From CAYRSS01 sp964426945 (GTDB lineage: Bacteria > Planctomycetota > Phycisphaerae > UBA1845): 41,526 nucleotides of DNA. The stretch spans positions 1 through 41,526 of the forward strand of contig CAYRSS010000036.1 of NCBI GenBank assembly GCA_964426945.1, given 5' to 3'. Shown here piece by piece: positions 34,165-41,526 of the stretch; within the stretch, counting starts at the first letter, position 1; each line of letters begins with the position of its first letter. A program made the position numbers and the translations under genes. The notes beneath the pieces were generated by a model. That model saw only the letters and a program-made list of their open reading frames with translations, ran no database searches and was not told where the DNA came from.

Positions 34165-35140
34165 CCGATGAGAAGAGCCTCGCCGGCGCGAACGTCTCGG
34201 CGTCGGGACGATGTTCGCCGAGAATCAGGTCGGCCGCCAGACGGCCCACGGCGTACGAGGCCGTTACGCCGTGCCCGCCGAGGCCGGCGACGTGGAACAG
34301 AAGCGGCTCGCGCGGATCAAACCCGATCACGAAGCGGCGGTCCGGGGCGAACGTCCGCTGTCCCACCCATTGCGAACGGATGGAAATCTCGCCGAGGCCG
34401 GGCTGCAGCGTCCGCACCTTGTGCTCCAGCTCTTCGACCATGGCCGGGTCTTCGCGGTACTCACCTGGCTCGGCCGGCGTCTCATCGCAGCAGCACAGCA
34501 GCAGCCCCCCCGATTCCGGCCGGAAGTAGAACTTTCGACGCCCGTCCCAGACGGTCGGCCAATCCGGGCGGACCCAGTCGAGCGCAGTGGTCTGGAAGAG
34601 ATGGCGATTCATCGGCGTAAGCGGCAGTTCGCCGAATCGACCCGCCCAGGGACCGGCGGCGTTGATGAGCAGCTCGCACGTGATGTCGCCCCGGCTGGTG
34701 CACACCCGCATACGGTCTCCCTCGCGCGTGCAGGTGGTCGCGGTGACGCCGTATTCCACGGTCAGCCCCTGCAGGTACGTCCGCAACAGTGCGGCCGCAT
34801 CCACCACGCCGTCGTCGCCGCACCAGTGACCCTGTCCCGAGGTCCGGGCGAATCGGGGCGCGACGTCGTCCTCTCCCATGCCCATGAGCATGATGCCGCT
34901 GCGGACGTAACCGGCCAGCAAACCCTCGCGGATGACGTCCGCCCCTTCGGCCACGAGCGCCATCTCTTCGGGATCGTCTGCGTGCGTGCGAACGATCGCC
35001 GCGTTCCGCCCGGACGAGTGCACGCCGGGAACGTCTTCCTGTTCGAGGATCAGGATGCTGTCCTCGCCGCGACGGACAAGGTGCCAGGCCGTGGCCGCGC
35101 CGGCGAAGCCGGCTCCGACGATCAGGTAGTGAACGTGCAT
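34142..35140 (-). CDS. DAO-family FAD-dependent oxidoreductase coupled to nadA
   Basis: 332 residues. N-terminal FAD-binding motif YLIVGAGFAGAATAWHL with the acidic end of strand 2 at LILEQE, then SSGRNAAIVRTH (flavin contact as in glycine/D-amino-acid oxidases) and a C-terminal HVAGLGGHGVTASYAVGRLA motif closing the FAD site. This is the DadA/ThiO/SoxB superfamily, not the succinate-dehydrogenase-like fold of classic NadB. It overlaps nadA by 23 bp upstream of it. NadA needs iminoaspartate, normally made by NadB; a DAO-type enzyme that oxidises aspartate would fill that place (inference). It could instead be an unrelated amine oxidase. Confidence 0.85.
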   Translation of the reverse strand: MHVHYLIVGAGFAGAATAWHLVRRGEDSILILEQEDVPGVHSSGRNAAIVRTHADDPEEMALVAEGADVIREGLLAGYVRSGIMLMGMGEDDVAPRFARTSGQGHWCGDDGVVDAAALLRTYLQGLTVEYGVTATTCTREGDRMRVCTSRGDITCELLINAAGPWAGRFGELPLTPMNRHLFQTTALDWVRPDWPTVWDGRRKFYFRPESGGLLLCCCDETPAEPGEYREDPAMVEELEHKVRTLQPGLGEISIRSQWVGQRTFAPDRRFVIGFDPREPLLFHVAGLGGHGVTASYAVGRLAADLILGEHRPDAETFAPARLFSSDVRHACT

Positions 35141-35680
35141 AGAAGCGCTTGGCGAACCTCCGCTTCAGGAAGCTCCGGCGCGGATGCAGACCGCTGCCTC
35201 GCCACCGGAGAATGATCGTGCGGGAACCAGTGTAGGCAGTCGCGAGCGAAAGGAAACGCCGAAGTAGGCATGAGGAAGGAACTCCGCCCTCTAGAGCGAG
35301 GTGCGGGGCAGCAAGGTGCGCGAAAACCAGCAGTGCCATTCGACCGGCGCGATGCCGCGATGCGCCCCGTGGAAGAGTGAGACAGGGTGCCCGCGGGTTA
35401 TCCGGCTACCCGGGATCTACCCGTCGTCGTGGGAGGGCGCGCCGATGACGACTCGGAAGTCCCTATTCATGCTGCACCCCGACGATCGGTGCCGACGGAT
35501 CGTTCCCATGCCACCACTGCGAAGTCGAGTTCCTGGTCCCGAAGATAATCGACTCGTTTTCTGCCCTCTCGACATTCCACGCCGCGCTATCCCTCACGAT
35601 ACCCGTGGCATGCTCTCGGGGTACCTGGCGTGAGGATGCCACCAGCTCTCGATCCTGCTGGGCGCCGCCGCCTATCCCCC
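35141..35680. other. Intergenic junction between chromosome genes and phage-type region
   Basis: 540 bp with short open frames on both strands (for example plus 35445-35633 and minus 35463-35684), none with a recognisable domain or good ribosome site. It contains no tRNA-like cloverleaf or clear direct repeat that I could tie to an integration site. It must hold the leftward promoter of the FAD gene, but I could not pick one with confidence. This is where the phage region meets host DNA. Confidence 0.5.
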
Positions 35681-38107
35681 TCACCTCATCATCTCCCTAC
35701 CCCTCTCCGCCTGCCGCGCCTGGGCATCGCGTTGCATCTGGGCGAAGGAGACGTAGTTTCTCTTCCTGGTGCGTTGCCCGTCGCCGACTTCGCGGATGGC
35801 CGGGCCGACCATGGCGGCGGCTACGGCCGCGCCGGCGAGGCAGTCGAGCCAGTGGTTGTCCCGGCCGGGGTGGAGTTTCCATTCGTCCACCCGCCGGCCG
35901 CGGCCTTCGGTGCGGACGCGGTACTCGGCCACGAGGTGCTCGGAGAGCAGCCGGTGAGATGTGCGCCGTGCCGCACCGCGTGAGTCGCGCCGCGGACTAC
36001 CTGCGGGGCTTCCTACAGACGCGCCCTCACGCCCCGCGCGCCCCGAATCTCCCCCCGGCGCCACGACCCGCTCACCAAACAGCGACAGGCACCCCGGATC
36101 CCCCATGTCCACAGCCAGCCGGGCGTGCACGAAGGTCTTCCAGTAGTTCGTGTCGAACAGCACATGCCGAACCTGCTGCCGCCCGTCCAGGGCCGGCACC
36201 CGCCAGTTGATGCCCGCGCGGTCGCCTTTCTTGCGCCTGTACTCGCCAAACGGCACCGACGACGCCCCGACGTACCGCCCATGCGCGGGCATGATCACGC
36301 CCGAGAAGCGACTCTGCCGGCAGAACTGCTTGACCACGTCGGTCGACGTGCCCCAGTTCGCGTCGATCAGGCAGCGGTCCATGCGCATCCCCGCGCCGTC
36401 GGCACACGGCCATTCGCGGCCGACGGTCGCCTCGCAGAGCCGTTCGAGCCCGGCGTAGATCGCCCCCTCGAGCCCGGCCGTGGGCGTGACCATCTGCAGC
36501 GTGTGCTTCAGCTCGCGGAGCGAGAAGTCCTCCGAGTGCTGATCGGGTTCGGTGCCGTAATCGACGACGTAACCCGTGAAGTCGTCCTCCCAGGCCACGA
36601 CAAGCCAATACAACGCCTTGCCCTGGACGTCGATGAACATGGTCATCGCCGTGGCCGCGGCCGGGACGAGCCCGCGGCGAAGGCCGTTGGTCTTGGCCGC
36701 GATGGCGTCGGCCGACAGGGCGTCGTCCTCCTCGACGATCTCGGATAGCGGCTCGTTCTGGTATTCCGCGAAGAAGGCATGATCCCCGCGATCCAGCCGG
36801 AGATTCATGGCGTGCTGAATGGCCGACAGCTCCGTGGCGTTCTTCCGCGCCGGCCAGGCGACCACGGCCCCTTCGTCCATGGCCGCCCGGTTCGCGGCGT
36901 AGAACTCGTTCGCCTCGGTCGGGGCCAGGTCGTGAACCAGCGCCTGCGTGCGGAGTTCCCGGTACTGCGCCCACAGATCTTCGTTCGTGGGGAAGGCGTA
37001 GACCATCTTCGTGCGTTCGCCGTGCCACTGCGGATGCTTCTCGCGGTCGAGCAACCGCTCCGCCATGTCGTCGGGCCGGACGATGGTGAGGGTCATGAGC
37101 CCTGAGATGTTCGTCTCCGGCCCACCCAGCCCAAGCACCGCCCCGGCCACGATCCGCTCGCGCTGGCGGCACTGCAGCGGGCTCCAGGCCGATTCCTCGG
37201 TCTGCGGGTCGTCCACGAGCACCAACGATGGCCGGATGCTGGTGCCGTCAGGGCGTTTGTGCTTCATGCCGCGAACCCGGCCGGTCAGGCCGGCGACCTG
37301 GGCCGTGCATCCCGACGCCCGACTGCCGTCGATCGTGGGCAGGACCAGCTCGCCGGCGGTGATGCTGATGAGCGTCGATCGCCCCTGATGCAGCTGCCCC
37401 ACGGCCCGCTGACGGATGCCGTCCAGCCGCCGGATCGGGTAGCAGACTTCCGGGAAATCCTCCTCGAGCCGCTCGTTGTGTTCGAGTTCGGTGACCATGG
37501 CTTCGAGCATCTTGGTGGCCGCGAGCTTGTCGGCGCCGATCAGGGCGACGAATTCGCGGTGGCCGTAGAGCAGGGCCCACAGACAGGCCGTCTCGCAGAG
37601 CGACGTCTTGCCGCTGCCCCGCGGCATGGCCATGGCGAACAGGCCGCCTTCGAGCACGGAGACCTCGATCTTGCGGATGACCTTGAGGTGGTCGTCGGAC
37701 CATTCGAGGTGGAACGTCTGCGGGAAGTACGTCTCGCAGAAGAAGCGGAAGTCGCGCTCGGCCTGATCCCGGCGCTGCTGGTTGTAAACCGGGGGCAATT
37801 CGCCGATGTCGCGGCCGGACAGGGACAGCTCGACCACCCGCTGGCGGGATCTCTCCCGATGGGCCTCGTAGCCGGTAAGCCGCGGGACGCTGGCGATTGC
37901 ACGGGACGCCTGGCGGCGGTCGTCGATCTCGATCCGCAGCCAGGCGAGGTACTTGAGCAGGTCGACGCGCCGGCCGTCGCCGATGCGCAGGCCCGCGCGG
38001 CTGCGGTGGCGGTGCAGTTGCCGCTCGCCGACGACCGTGCCGAGGCTGGTCGAGTTGAGCAGCTGCACGAGCTGCGACGGCCGAAGCTGGCGGGGGTCAA
38101 TCGCCAC
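35681..38107 (-). CDS. terL: Phage terminase large subunit with N-terminal small-terminase-like domain
   Basis: 808 residues from a GTG at 38107 that overlaps the upstream 69-aa gene by 11 bp. Residues 1-62 form a Nu1/TerS-like helical DNA-recognition unit (RPSQLVQLLN ... VDLLKYLAWLRIEI). The packaging ATPase follows with Walker A PRGSGKTS (162-169) and Walker B LVLVDDP (295-301). The C-terminal RNase H-like nuclease has Asp residues in TMFIDVQGKALYW, CLIDANWG and NHWLDCLAGAA. It would cut concatemers and pump DNA into procapsids. It is longer than the usual 450-650; besides the fused N-terminus, there is an Arg/Gly/Ala-rich, low-complexity stretch of about 50 residues (around 35960-36080). 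No portal or capsid gene follows downstream. Confidence 0.88.
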   Translation of the reverse strand: MAIDPRQLRPSQLVQLLNSTSLGTVVGERQLHRHRSRAGLRIGDGRRVDLLKYLAWLRIEIDDRRQASRAIASVPRLTGYEAHRERSRQRVVELSLSGRDIGELPPVYNQQRRDQAERDFRFFCETYFPQTFHLEWSDDHLKVIRKIEVSVLEGGLFAMAMPRGSGKTSLCETACLWALLYGHREFVALIGADKLAATKMLEAMVTELEHNERLEEDFPEVCYPIRRLDGIRQRAVGQLHQGRSTLISITAGELVLPTIDGSRASGCTAQVAGLTGRVRGMKHKRPDGTSIRPSLVLVDDPQTEESAWSPLQCRQRERIVAGAVLGLGGPETNISGLMTLTIVRPDDMAERLLDREKHPQWHGERTKMVYAFPTNEDLWAQYRELRTQALVHDLAPTEANEFYAANRAAMDEGAVVAWPARKNATELSAIQHAMNLRLDRGDHAFFAEYQNEPLSEIVEEDDALSADAIAAKTNGLRRGLVPAAATAMTMFIDVQGKALYWLVVAWEDDFTGYVVDYGTEPDQHSEDFSLRELKHTLQMVTPTAGLEGAIYAGLERLCEATVGREWPCADGAGMRMDRCLIDANWGTSTDVVKQFCRQSRFSGVIMPAHGRYVGASSVPFGEYRRKKGDRAGINWRVPALDGRQQVRHVLFDTNYWKTFVHARLAVDMGDPGCLSLFGERVVAPGGDSGRAGREGASVGSPAGSPRRDSRGAARRTSHRLLSEHLVAEYRVRTEGRGRRVDEWKLHPGRDNHWLDCLAGAAVAAAMVGPAIREVGDGQRTRKRNYVSFAQMQRDAQARQAERGREMMR

Positions 38108-38306
38108 CGTCGTTCTCCGCCAGGACTTTGACCATCCACGCCGCGTAGTTGATGAGGTTGAGCGTGCCGTCGGCGTTGACCGGCGCCCCGAGGCCTATGT
38201 CCTCGTCGATCATCTCGACCGTGATGCGTCGCCGGCCGGCGGCGCTCAGGAGCGTGGCCAGATCCGCGGGCGAAACAGCGCTGGGATTCAGCGTGGGCTT
38301 ACTCAT
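38097..38306 (-). CDS. Small protein upstream of terL, similar to the terminase N-terminus
   Basis: 69 residues, ATG at 38306. SPADLATLLSAAG at the start and LNLINYAAWMVKVLAEN at the end match, in order and spacing, RPSQLVQLLNSTS and VDLLKYLAWLRIEI of TerL. This pattern (LA.LL, G-containing turn, L..Y..WL) is that of a Nu1-like helix-turn-helix, so it is a candidate small terminase or DNA-site recognition protein. Overlaps terL by 11 bp. Confidence 0.75.
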   Translation of the reverse strand: MSKPTLNPSAVSPADLATLLSAAGRRRITVEMIDEDIGLGAPVNADGTLNLINYAAWMVKVLAENDGGD

Positions 38307-38413
38307 GGTGACCCCCGGGCGATGAACTCATGGAATGCGGCTCGCCCGCGCCATAGTTTAGCCGCCGTTCGGCCACAGTGGATATAATAACTGATAGAAA
38401 TCTGCCAGATTCC

Positions 38414-38466
38414 CCCGGAAAACAGTGGATGTCCTCCGCGAAGAAATGGCTTAATGCGCTTGTTGG
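38414..38466 (+). promoter_or_regulatory. Conserved 53-nt leader, copy A
   Basis: Aligns without gaps to 40512-40564. Shared blocks are CCGGAAAAC/CCCGAAAAC at the start and GGCTTAATGCGCTTGTTGG/GGCTTAATGGCGTTGTTGG at the end. The gene start follows 49 nt after the block (48 nt in copy B). Probably a phage promoter or regulator-binding region; an upstream AT-rich GATATAATAACTGATAG (38380-38396) may add promoter elements. Confidence 0.65.
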
Positions 38467-38514
38467 AAGCGAGCGTACGCGACCAGCCACGAACGCCAGC
38501 CGGAGACGCCGACG

Positions 38515-38745
38515 ATGACGAAGAACAGCAACAGCACGACGCAGACCGGACTTCGGTACCGCGTGGTGAAGAAGGCCGCCTGGGGCTGGGTGATCGAAGG
38601 CCCCGGGGACTGGCAAAGCCGCCCGATCGAGACGAACGGCCTGGCCCGCGCGATCGCGAATGGGCTGGAGGCCGGCCTCGACGCTGGAGCGGCGACCGCC
38701 AAGGCCTGCGGCCTCGTGGTCGACGGGCGCATCCTGCTGGCGTAG
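38515..38745 (+). CDS. Small hypothetical phage-region protein
   Basis: 76 residues, ATG preceded by CCGGAGACG as in the second small-gene cluster. TGLRYRVVKKAAWGWVIEGP and then ETNGLARAIANGLEAGLDAG; probably a beta hairpin plus a helix. No family recognised. First gene behind leader copy A, so likely expressed early or with the other small genes up to 40240. Confidence 0.65.
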   Translation: MTKNSNSTTQTGLRYRVVKKAAWGWVIEGPGDWQSRPIETNGLARAIANGLEAGLDAGAATAKACGLVVDGRILLA

Positions 38746-38779
38746 AGCGCCGAACCCGAATTCCGAACGGAGGACCAAG

Positions 38780-39034
38780 ATGAAGATGACAACGAAGACG
38801 ACTACGCAGAGCGCGGCACAGGCGTACCAGGTCAACCGCAGCGACATCGCCCGGCTGCTCGACGTGATGGAGATGGAGCTCGACAAGCACGGCCAGCGGG
38901 CCCAGGCCGATCCTCACAACTGGGGGTTCGCCGGGGACCTCGTCACCATCCGCCGCGGCATGATCAACCTCGTCGCGAGCATCAGCAGCATGGATCCGGC
39001 GGAGGTCGAGCGCTTCCTGGACGAGGCGGTCTGA
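38780..39034 (+). CDS. Small helical hypothetical protein
   Basis: 84 residues, ATG behind GAGGACC. Mostly helical with VNRSDIARLLDVMEMELDKH and TIRRGMINLVASISSMDPAE; the C-terminus FLDEAV is acidic. No known domain. It is 34 bp after the 76-aa gene and 30 bp before the HARE-HTH gene, on the same strand. Confidence 0.65.
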   Translation: MKMTTKTTTQSAAQAYQVNRSDIARLLDVMEMELDKHGQRAQADPHNWGFAGDLVTIRRGMINLVASISSMDPAEVERFLDEAV

Positions 39035-39064
39035 TCGCGGAGGGCGACCAACAGGAGAATCGCG

Positions 39065-39838
39065 ATGTTCATGCGAGAGGTTGCTATCGGCGGGGTCTAC
39101 TACGCGAAGGTCAGCGGATCGATCGTGAGGGTCCGCCTCGACGCGCACTCCCCGCGGGGCGGGTGGACCGCTACCAACTTGAAGACCGGCCGGGCCCTGC
39201 ACATCAAGAGCGCCAGGCGACTGCGGCGGGCGGTCGAAGACGCGGCGCCCGCGGTGGCCGAGAGGACCATCGACCCGGAGCGCTGCGCGACGCCAGGCTG
39301 CGCCGGCACGCCCGCGCTGACCTACCTCGGCCGGCCGCTCTGCGCCGGCTGCTGGGCCGAGCATTGTCCCGAAGAAGCGAAGCAAACCCCGGCCGCGTCG
39401 GTCGGGGCGACAGATCACCACGCCGCCGACGAGGCGGCCAACGATGAGGAGCACGACATGGCTACGAAGACCACGAAGAAGAGCGGTGCGAAGAAGGCGA
39501 AGGGGTCGAGGACGAAGGCAGCGAAGAAGCGAGCCCCGGAGGCGGATTCCGGCACGAAGCCCGTCGCCAAGCCGAAGAAGCAGGCCACGAAGACCGCGGG
39601 CGAACCCAAGCGCCTCAGCGCCCTCGACGCGGCCGCCACAGTCCTGAAAAAGGCCGGCAAGCCAATGGTCGCCCAGGAGCTGATCACCGCGATGGCCGAC
39701 CAAGGCCTCTGGACCAGCCCCGGCGGAAAGACGCCGCACGCCACGCTCTACGCCGCGATGATCCGCGAGATCGGGACGAAGGGCGCCGAATCGCGCTTCA
39801 CCAAGGTCGATCGGGGCCAGTTCAGCGCCGCGCGATAG
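39065..39838 (+). CDS. HARE-HTH protein with zinc-ribbon-like site and Lys/Ala-rich linker
   Basis: 257 residues in three parts. The N-terminal ~75 residues are beta-like (IGGVYYAKVSGSIVRVRLDA). A four-Cys site follows, CATPGCAGTP and LCAGCWAEHC (about residues 78-100), likely a zinc ribbon. Residues 135-185 are Lys/Ala-rich (TKTTKKSGAKKAKGSRTKAA), resembling histone H1 tails. The C-terminal ~70 residues are a HARE-HTH winged helix: LSALDAAATVLKKAGKPMVA, then QELITAMADQGLW and KTPHATLYAAMIREI. HARE-HTH domains are thought to bind modified DNA or link restriction enzymes, chromatin proteins and RNA polymerase to DNA. Likely a DNA-binding protein of the phage region. ATG at 39065 behind AGGAG. 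Confidence 0.85.
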   Translation: MFMREVAIGGVYYAKVSGSIVRVRLDAHSPRGGWTATNLKTGRALHIKSARRLRRAVEDAAPAVAERTIDPERCATPGCAGTPALTYLGRPLCAGCWAEHCPEEAKQTPAASVGATDHHAADEAANDEEHDMATKTTKKSGAKKAKGSRTKAAKKRAPEADSGTKPVAKPKKQATKTAGEPKRLSALDAAATVLKKAGKPMVAQELITAMADQGLWTSPGGKTPHATLYAAMIREIGTKGAESRFTKVDRGQFSAAR

Positions 39839-39847
39839 GAGCCCACC

Positions 39848-40240
39848 ATGCCCCGAGGATACAGACATCGAGACGTCAGCTTCGAGTACGAGGACGGCCA
39901 TCTGGTTCGCAGCGTGGTCGCGGAGGATGGCCGTAGCTATCAGCATCGCTGCGAGCTCGCCACCTTCGAGAAGGTCGCCTGGGCCCTCGACAACCACCCC
40001 CGGGAGGAGGGCTTCGGGGTCCAGGGCATGGCGGCGGCGCTCGAACTGCCCCATACGCAGGTCGACGTCGCCATCGCGTTCCTGGACGAGCGCAGCATCG
40101 TCGACCGTCGCCGGCGCCGAGCCTACGTGGCGAGCACCGGCGTGCATCTCGATGCGATGGTGGAGTGGCACGCCCTTCGAGCACAGGCCACGGGCACCCA
40201 GCCGCCCGCCTGCGACGACGGCGCTGTCGACGAAGCGTAG
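39848..40240 (+). CDS. Hypothetical protein, possible winged helix
   Basis: 130 residues, 9 bp after the HARE-HTH stop, with AGGAG before the ATG. Starts with a beta part (DVSFEYEDGHLVRSVVAEDG), then helices FEKVAWALDNHPREEGFGVQ, GMAAALELPHTQVDVAIAFL and a basic wing VDRRRRRAYVA. That arrangement suggests a small DNA-binding winged helix, but I recognise no named family. Probably in one operon with the preceding gene. Confidence 0.7.
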   Translation: MPRGYRHRDVSFEYEDGHLVRSVVAEDGRSYQHRCELATFEKVAWALDNHPREEGFGVQGMAAALELPHTQVDVAIAFLDERSIVDRRRRRAYVASTGVHLDAMVEWHALRAQATGTQPPACDDGAVDEA

Positions 40241-40511
40241 GCCCTGCGGCGGCGGATCTTCAACCCGCTCGCGATTCAACAGCGCCCAACCGCCTCGGCC
40301 ACCGCCGGGGCGGTTGCACTCACGGTGCGGGCGGCCGTAGCGCCCGCGCTCGGCGGCGGTAGCTACCCGGCCAACCCCGCGGCGATCGACGCCCGTGGGC
40401 CAACGGGTGGCGTCCCGCGCCAACCCGCGGCGGCGCCCCACGGCCAGGAGCGGCGACGACCGCCGTTCGGTGACACCGGATAAAGAAACATGCCGAATTC
40501 CAGCGGATTGA
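40241..40511. other. Non-coding stretch before the second leader
   Basis: GC-rich and rich in inverted segments. The clearest is CAACCGCC (40287-40294) paired with GGCGGTTG (40309-40316), an 8-bp stem with a 14-nt loop but no T-run, so it is only a possible terminator for the preceding genes. No supported gene. Confidence 0.45.
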
Positions 40512-40564
40512 GCCCGAAAACGCTTGATGATGATAGCCGCAATCCGGCTTAATGGCGTTGTTGG
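40512..40564 (+). promoter_or_regulatory. Conserved 53-nt leader, copy B
   Basis: Second copy of the block at 38414-38466, at nearly the same distance from its gene (start codon 48 nt downstream). Followed by CGCCGGAGACG as in copy A. See copy A for the shared blocks. Confidence 0.65.
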
Positions 40565-40612
40565 GTGCGACGAACGCACCCGCCGGAGACGAACGACCAA
40601 CGGAGAACGACC

Positions 40613-40849
40613 ATGGCCACCAAGACAAAGAAGCACGCGACGACGGCGCAGCGCTGCTCGCCAGCCGATACCGCCTGCGAACTGGACGCCAAGTATGTCG
40701 CCCGCCACATTCTCGGAATCGAGACGCTGGCGGCGCAGCACAGCGACCGCCTCGACTTCCACGACCTGGGGGTCGAACGTATCGCCGACGCGTTGCGCGC
40801 AGCTTGGGAGCGCGGCCGCGCATACCAGATCGAGCAGGACGGACGCTAA
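40613..40849 (+). CDS. Small hypothetical phage-region protein
   Basis: 78 residues; ATG at 40613 chosen because CGGAGA lies just upstream and the distance from the conserved leader equals that of the 38515 gene. Basic start (MATKTKKHATT), then helical: DAKYVARHILGIETLAAQHS and ERIADALRAAWERGRAYQIE. No known domain. Confidence 0.6.
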   Translation: MATKTKKHATTAQRCSPADTACELDAKYVARHILGIETLAAQHSDRLDFHDLGVERIADALRAAWERGRAYQIEQDGR

Positions 40850-40882
40850 CCGAGAATGCGGAACCTCCAACGGAGAACCACG

Positions 40883-41110
40883 ATGACTCACACACGCCAC
40901 CCCTATCGAATCGACTTCATGGACGACCTCATGGTGCTGCTCGACGCCGAGAATCACGGCATCGCAGCGCATCGCGTCGACGCACACGACGCCGCCGGCG
41001 CCGCAAGCCGCATCGACGAATGGGCACGGGATGCGTCGCGGTACGGCCATACGTTCGACGTGGCCAAGGCGAAGCGCCAACTCGGGCAGCTGGTTCGCGC
41101 GATGCGATGA
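40883..41110 (+). CDS. Small hypothetical phage-region protein
   Basis: 75 residues; ATG at 40883 follows CGGAGAACCACG, the same kind of ribosome site as in the gene before it; an upstream in-frame ATG (40856) lacks one. YRIDFMDDLMVLLDAENHGI then HDAAGAASRIDEWARDASRY; probably a small alpha/beta protein. No known family. Ends 29 bp before the convergent methylase gene. Confidence 0.6.
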   Translation: MTHTRHPYRIDFMDDLMVLLDAENHGIAAHRVDAHDAAGAASRIDEWARDASRYGHTFDVAKAKRQLGQLVRAMR

Positions 41111-41139
41111 ACTGCGCGCGGCCGAATGACTGAGGCACA

Positions 41140-41526
41140 TCACGACACACTCGCATCCGCCTCGGCGCCAGCCGGGGCTTTCTCTTCGGCCGTGGCGTGC
41201 GCTGCCACCCGCTCCGCCTTGCGCCCGGTGAACTTCTCCCACCGCTGCACGATCACATCGCAATACGGCGGGTCCAGCTCCATCAGGAATGCCCTGCGCC
41301 CCGTCTGCTCCGCGGCGATGAGCGTCGACCCCGATCCCCCGAACAAGTCGAGCACGTTCTCGCCAGGTCGCGACGAGTACTGCATCGCGCGGACGGCCAG
41401 CTCGACCGGCTTTTCCGTCAAATGGATCATGTTCTGTGGATTCACCTTCTTCACGTGCCAGAGGTCCGTGACGTTGTTGGGCCCGAGGAAGACGTGCGCC
41501 GCGCCCTCCCGCCAGCCGTAGAAGCA
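41140..41526 (-). CDS. Phage-type DNA methylase, N-terminus cut by window edge
   Basis: The last ~128 residues of a DNA adenine/cytosine-N4 methyltransferase. Reading in from the edge: FYGWREGAAHVF, then MIHLTEKPVELAVRAM, the SAM site VLDLFGGSGSTLIAAEQTGR, and MELDPPYCDVIVQRWEKFTG. The Asp-Pro-Phe/Leu-Gly-Gly-Ser-Gly-Ser-Thr site near the C-terminus is typical of the phage DNA methylases that often carry a ParB-like N-terminal domain; that part lies outside the window. Likely protects phage DNA from host restriction. The open frame continues past the first Met at 41454 to the edge, so that Met is not the start. Confidence 0.88.
   Translation of the reverse strand, partial: CFYGWREGAAHVFLGPNNVTDLWHVKKVNPQNMIHLTEKPVELAVRAMQYSSRPGENVLDLFGGSGSTLIAAEQTGRRAFLMELDPPYCDVIVQRWEKFTGRKAERVAAHATAEEKAPAGAEADASVS

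Noticed and set aside
35301..35633. 110-codon plus-strand frame at the phage/host junction
   Set aside because: No domain, no ribosome site and unusual composition; could be decayed DNA.
38303..41263. 986-codon open frame on the minus strand
   Set aside because: It is antisense to the HARE-HTH and other small plus-strand genes, crosses both leaders, and is Arg/Gly/His-rich without any domain. Long stop-free antisense frames are expected in GC-rich DNA.

Overview
The window is a GC-rich chromosomal segment, most likely from a free-living, non-anammox member of the Planctomycetota. Three things point there: a dockerin-type Ca-binding tail on a secreted multiheme cytochrome (13919-15769), an in-frame 33-bp repeat of the GQDARAT type inside a methyltransferase gene (about 5957-6100), and a phage-type region with HARE-HTH and other small planctomycete-like proteins at the right end. 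The phylum is inferred from these features; there is no rRNA gene in the window.

Region 1 (1-8509, all minus strand) is a restriction-type defence cassette. In transcription order it holds a very large beta-class DNA methyltransferase, a 71-aa protein, a TIR-domain protein of the Cap12/Pycsar-effector type, a ~1000-aa SF2 helicase with a C-terminal PD-(D/E)XK nuclease (type III Res-like), and a last gene that runs off the left edge and ends in heptapeptide repeats coded by tandem DNA palindromes. The TIR gene between Mod and Res suggests a combined restriction and NAD-depletion system.

Region 2 (9079-28741, plus strand) is a respiratory supercluster of about 20 kb. Its first half has a good promoter and encodes a cytochrome b/multiheme c fusion, an ASPIC/UnbV beta-propeller protein, a hemerythrin-like protein, a five-heme cytochrome with dockerin, and a polyferredoxin-TPR fusion. 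Its second half starts from another strong promoter with an Rrf2 regulator, then NxrC-like (two cytochrome c domains plus a heme-b domain), NxrA-like (Tat-exported molybdopterin subunit), a 106-aa unknown, NxrB, a TorD-type chaperone, a 294-aa unknown, a hemerythrin and MoaA, and ends at an intrinsic terminator. Together these encode a periplasm-facing nitrite oxidoreductase/nitrate reductase of the NXR clade, its assembly factors, its electron partners and NO/O2-binding proteins.

Region 3 (28847-32998) is a nitric-oxide module: an Rrf2 (NsrR-like) regulator divergent from a quinol-dependent NO reductase, a SAM methyltransferase and a cupin. The two divergent promoters overlap a palindrome. 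Region 4 (33103-35140, minus) pairs quinolinate synthase NadA with an overlapping upstream DAO-family FAD oxidoreductase that could stand in for NadB.

Region 5 (35681-41526) is phage-derived: a large terminase whose N-terminus duplicates the small protein encoded just upstream, two plus-strand clusters of small genes each preceded by the same 53-nt leader, a HARE-HTH protein and a DNA methylase cut by the right edge. No portal or capsid genes follow the terminase, so this looks like a prophage edge or remnant. No tRNA, rRNA, CRISPR array or insertion-sequence transposase was recognised.
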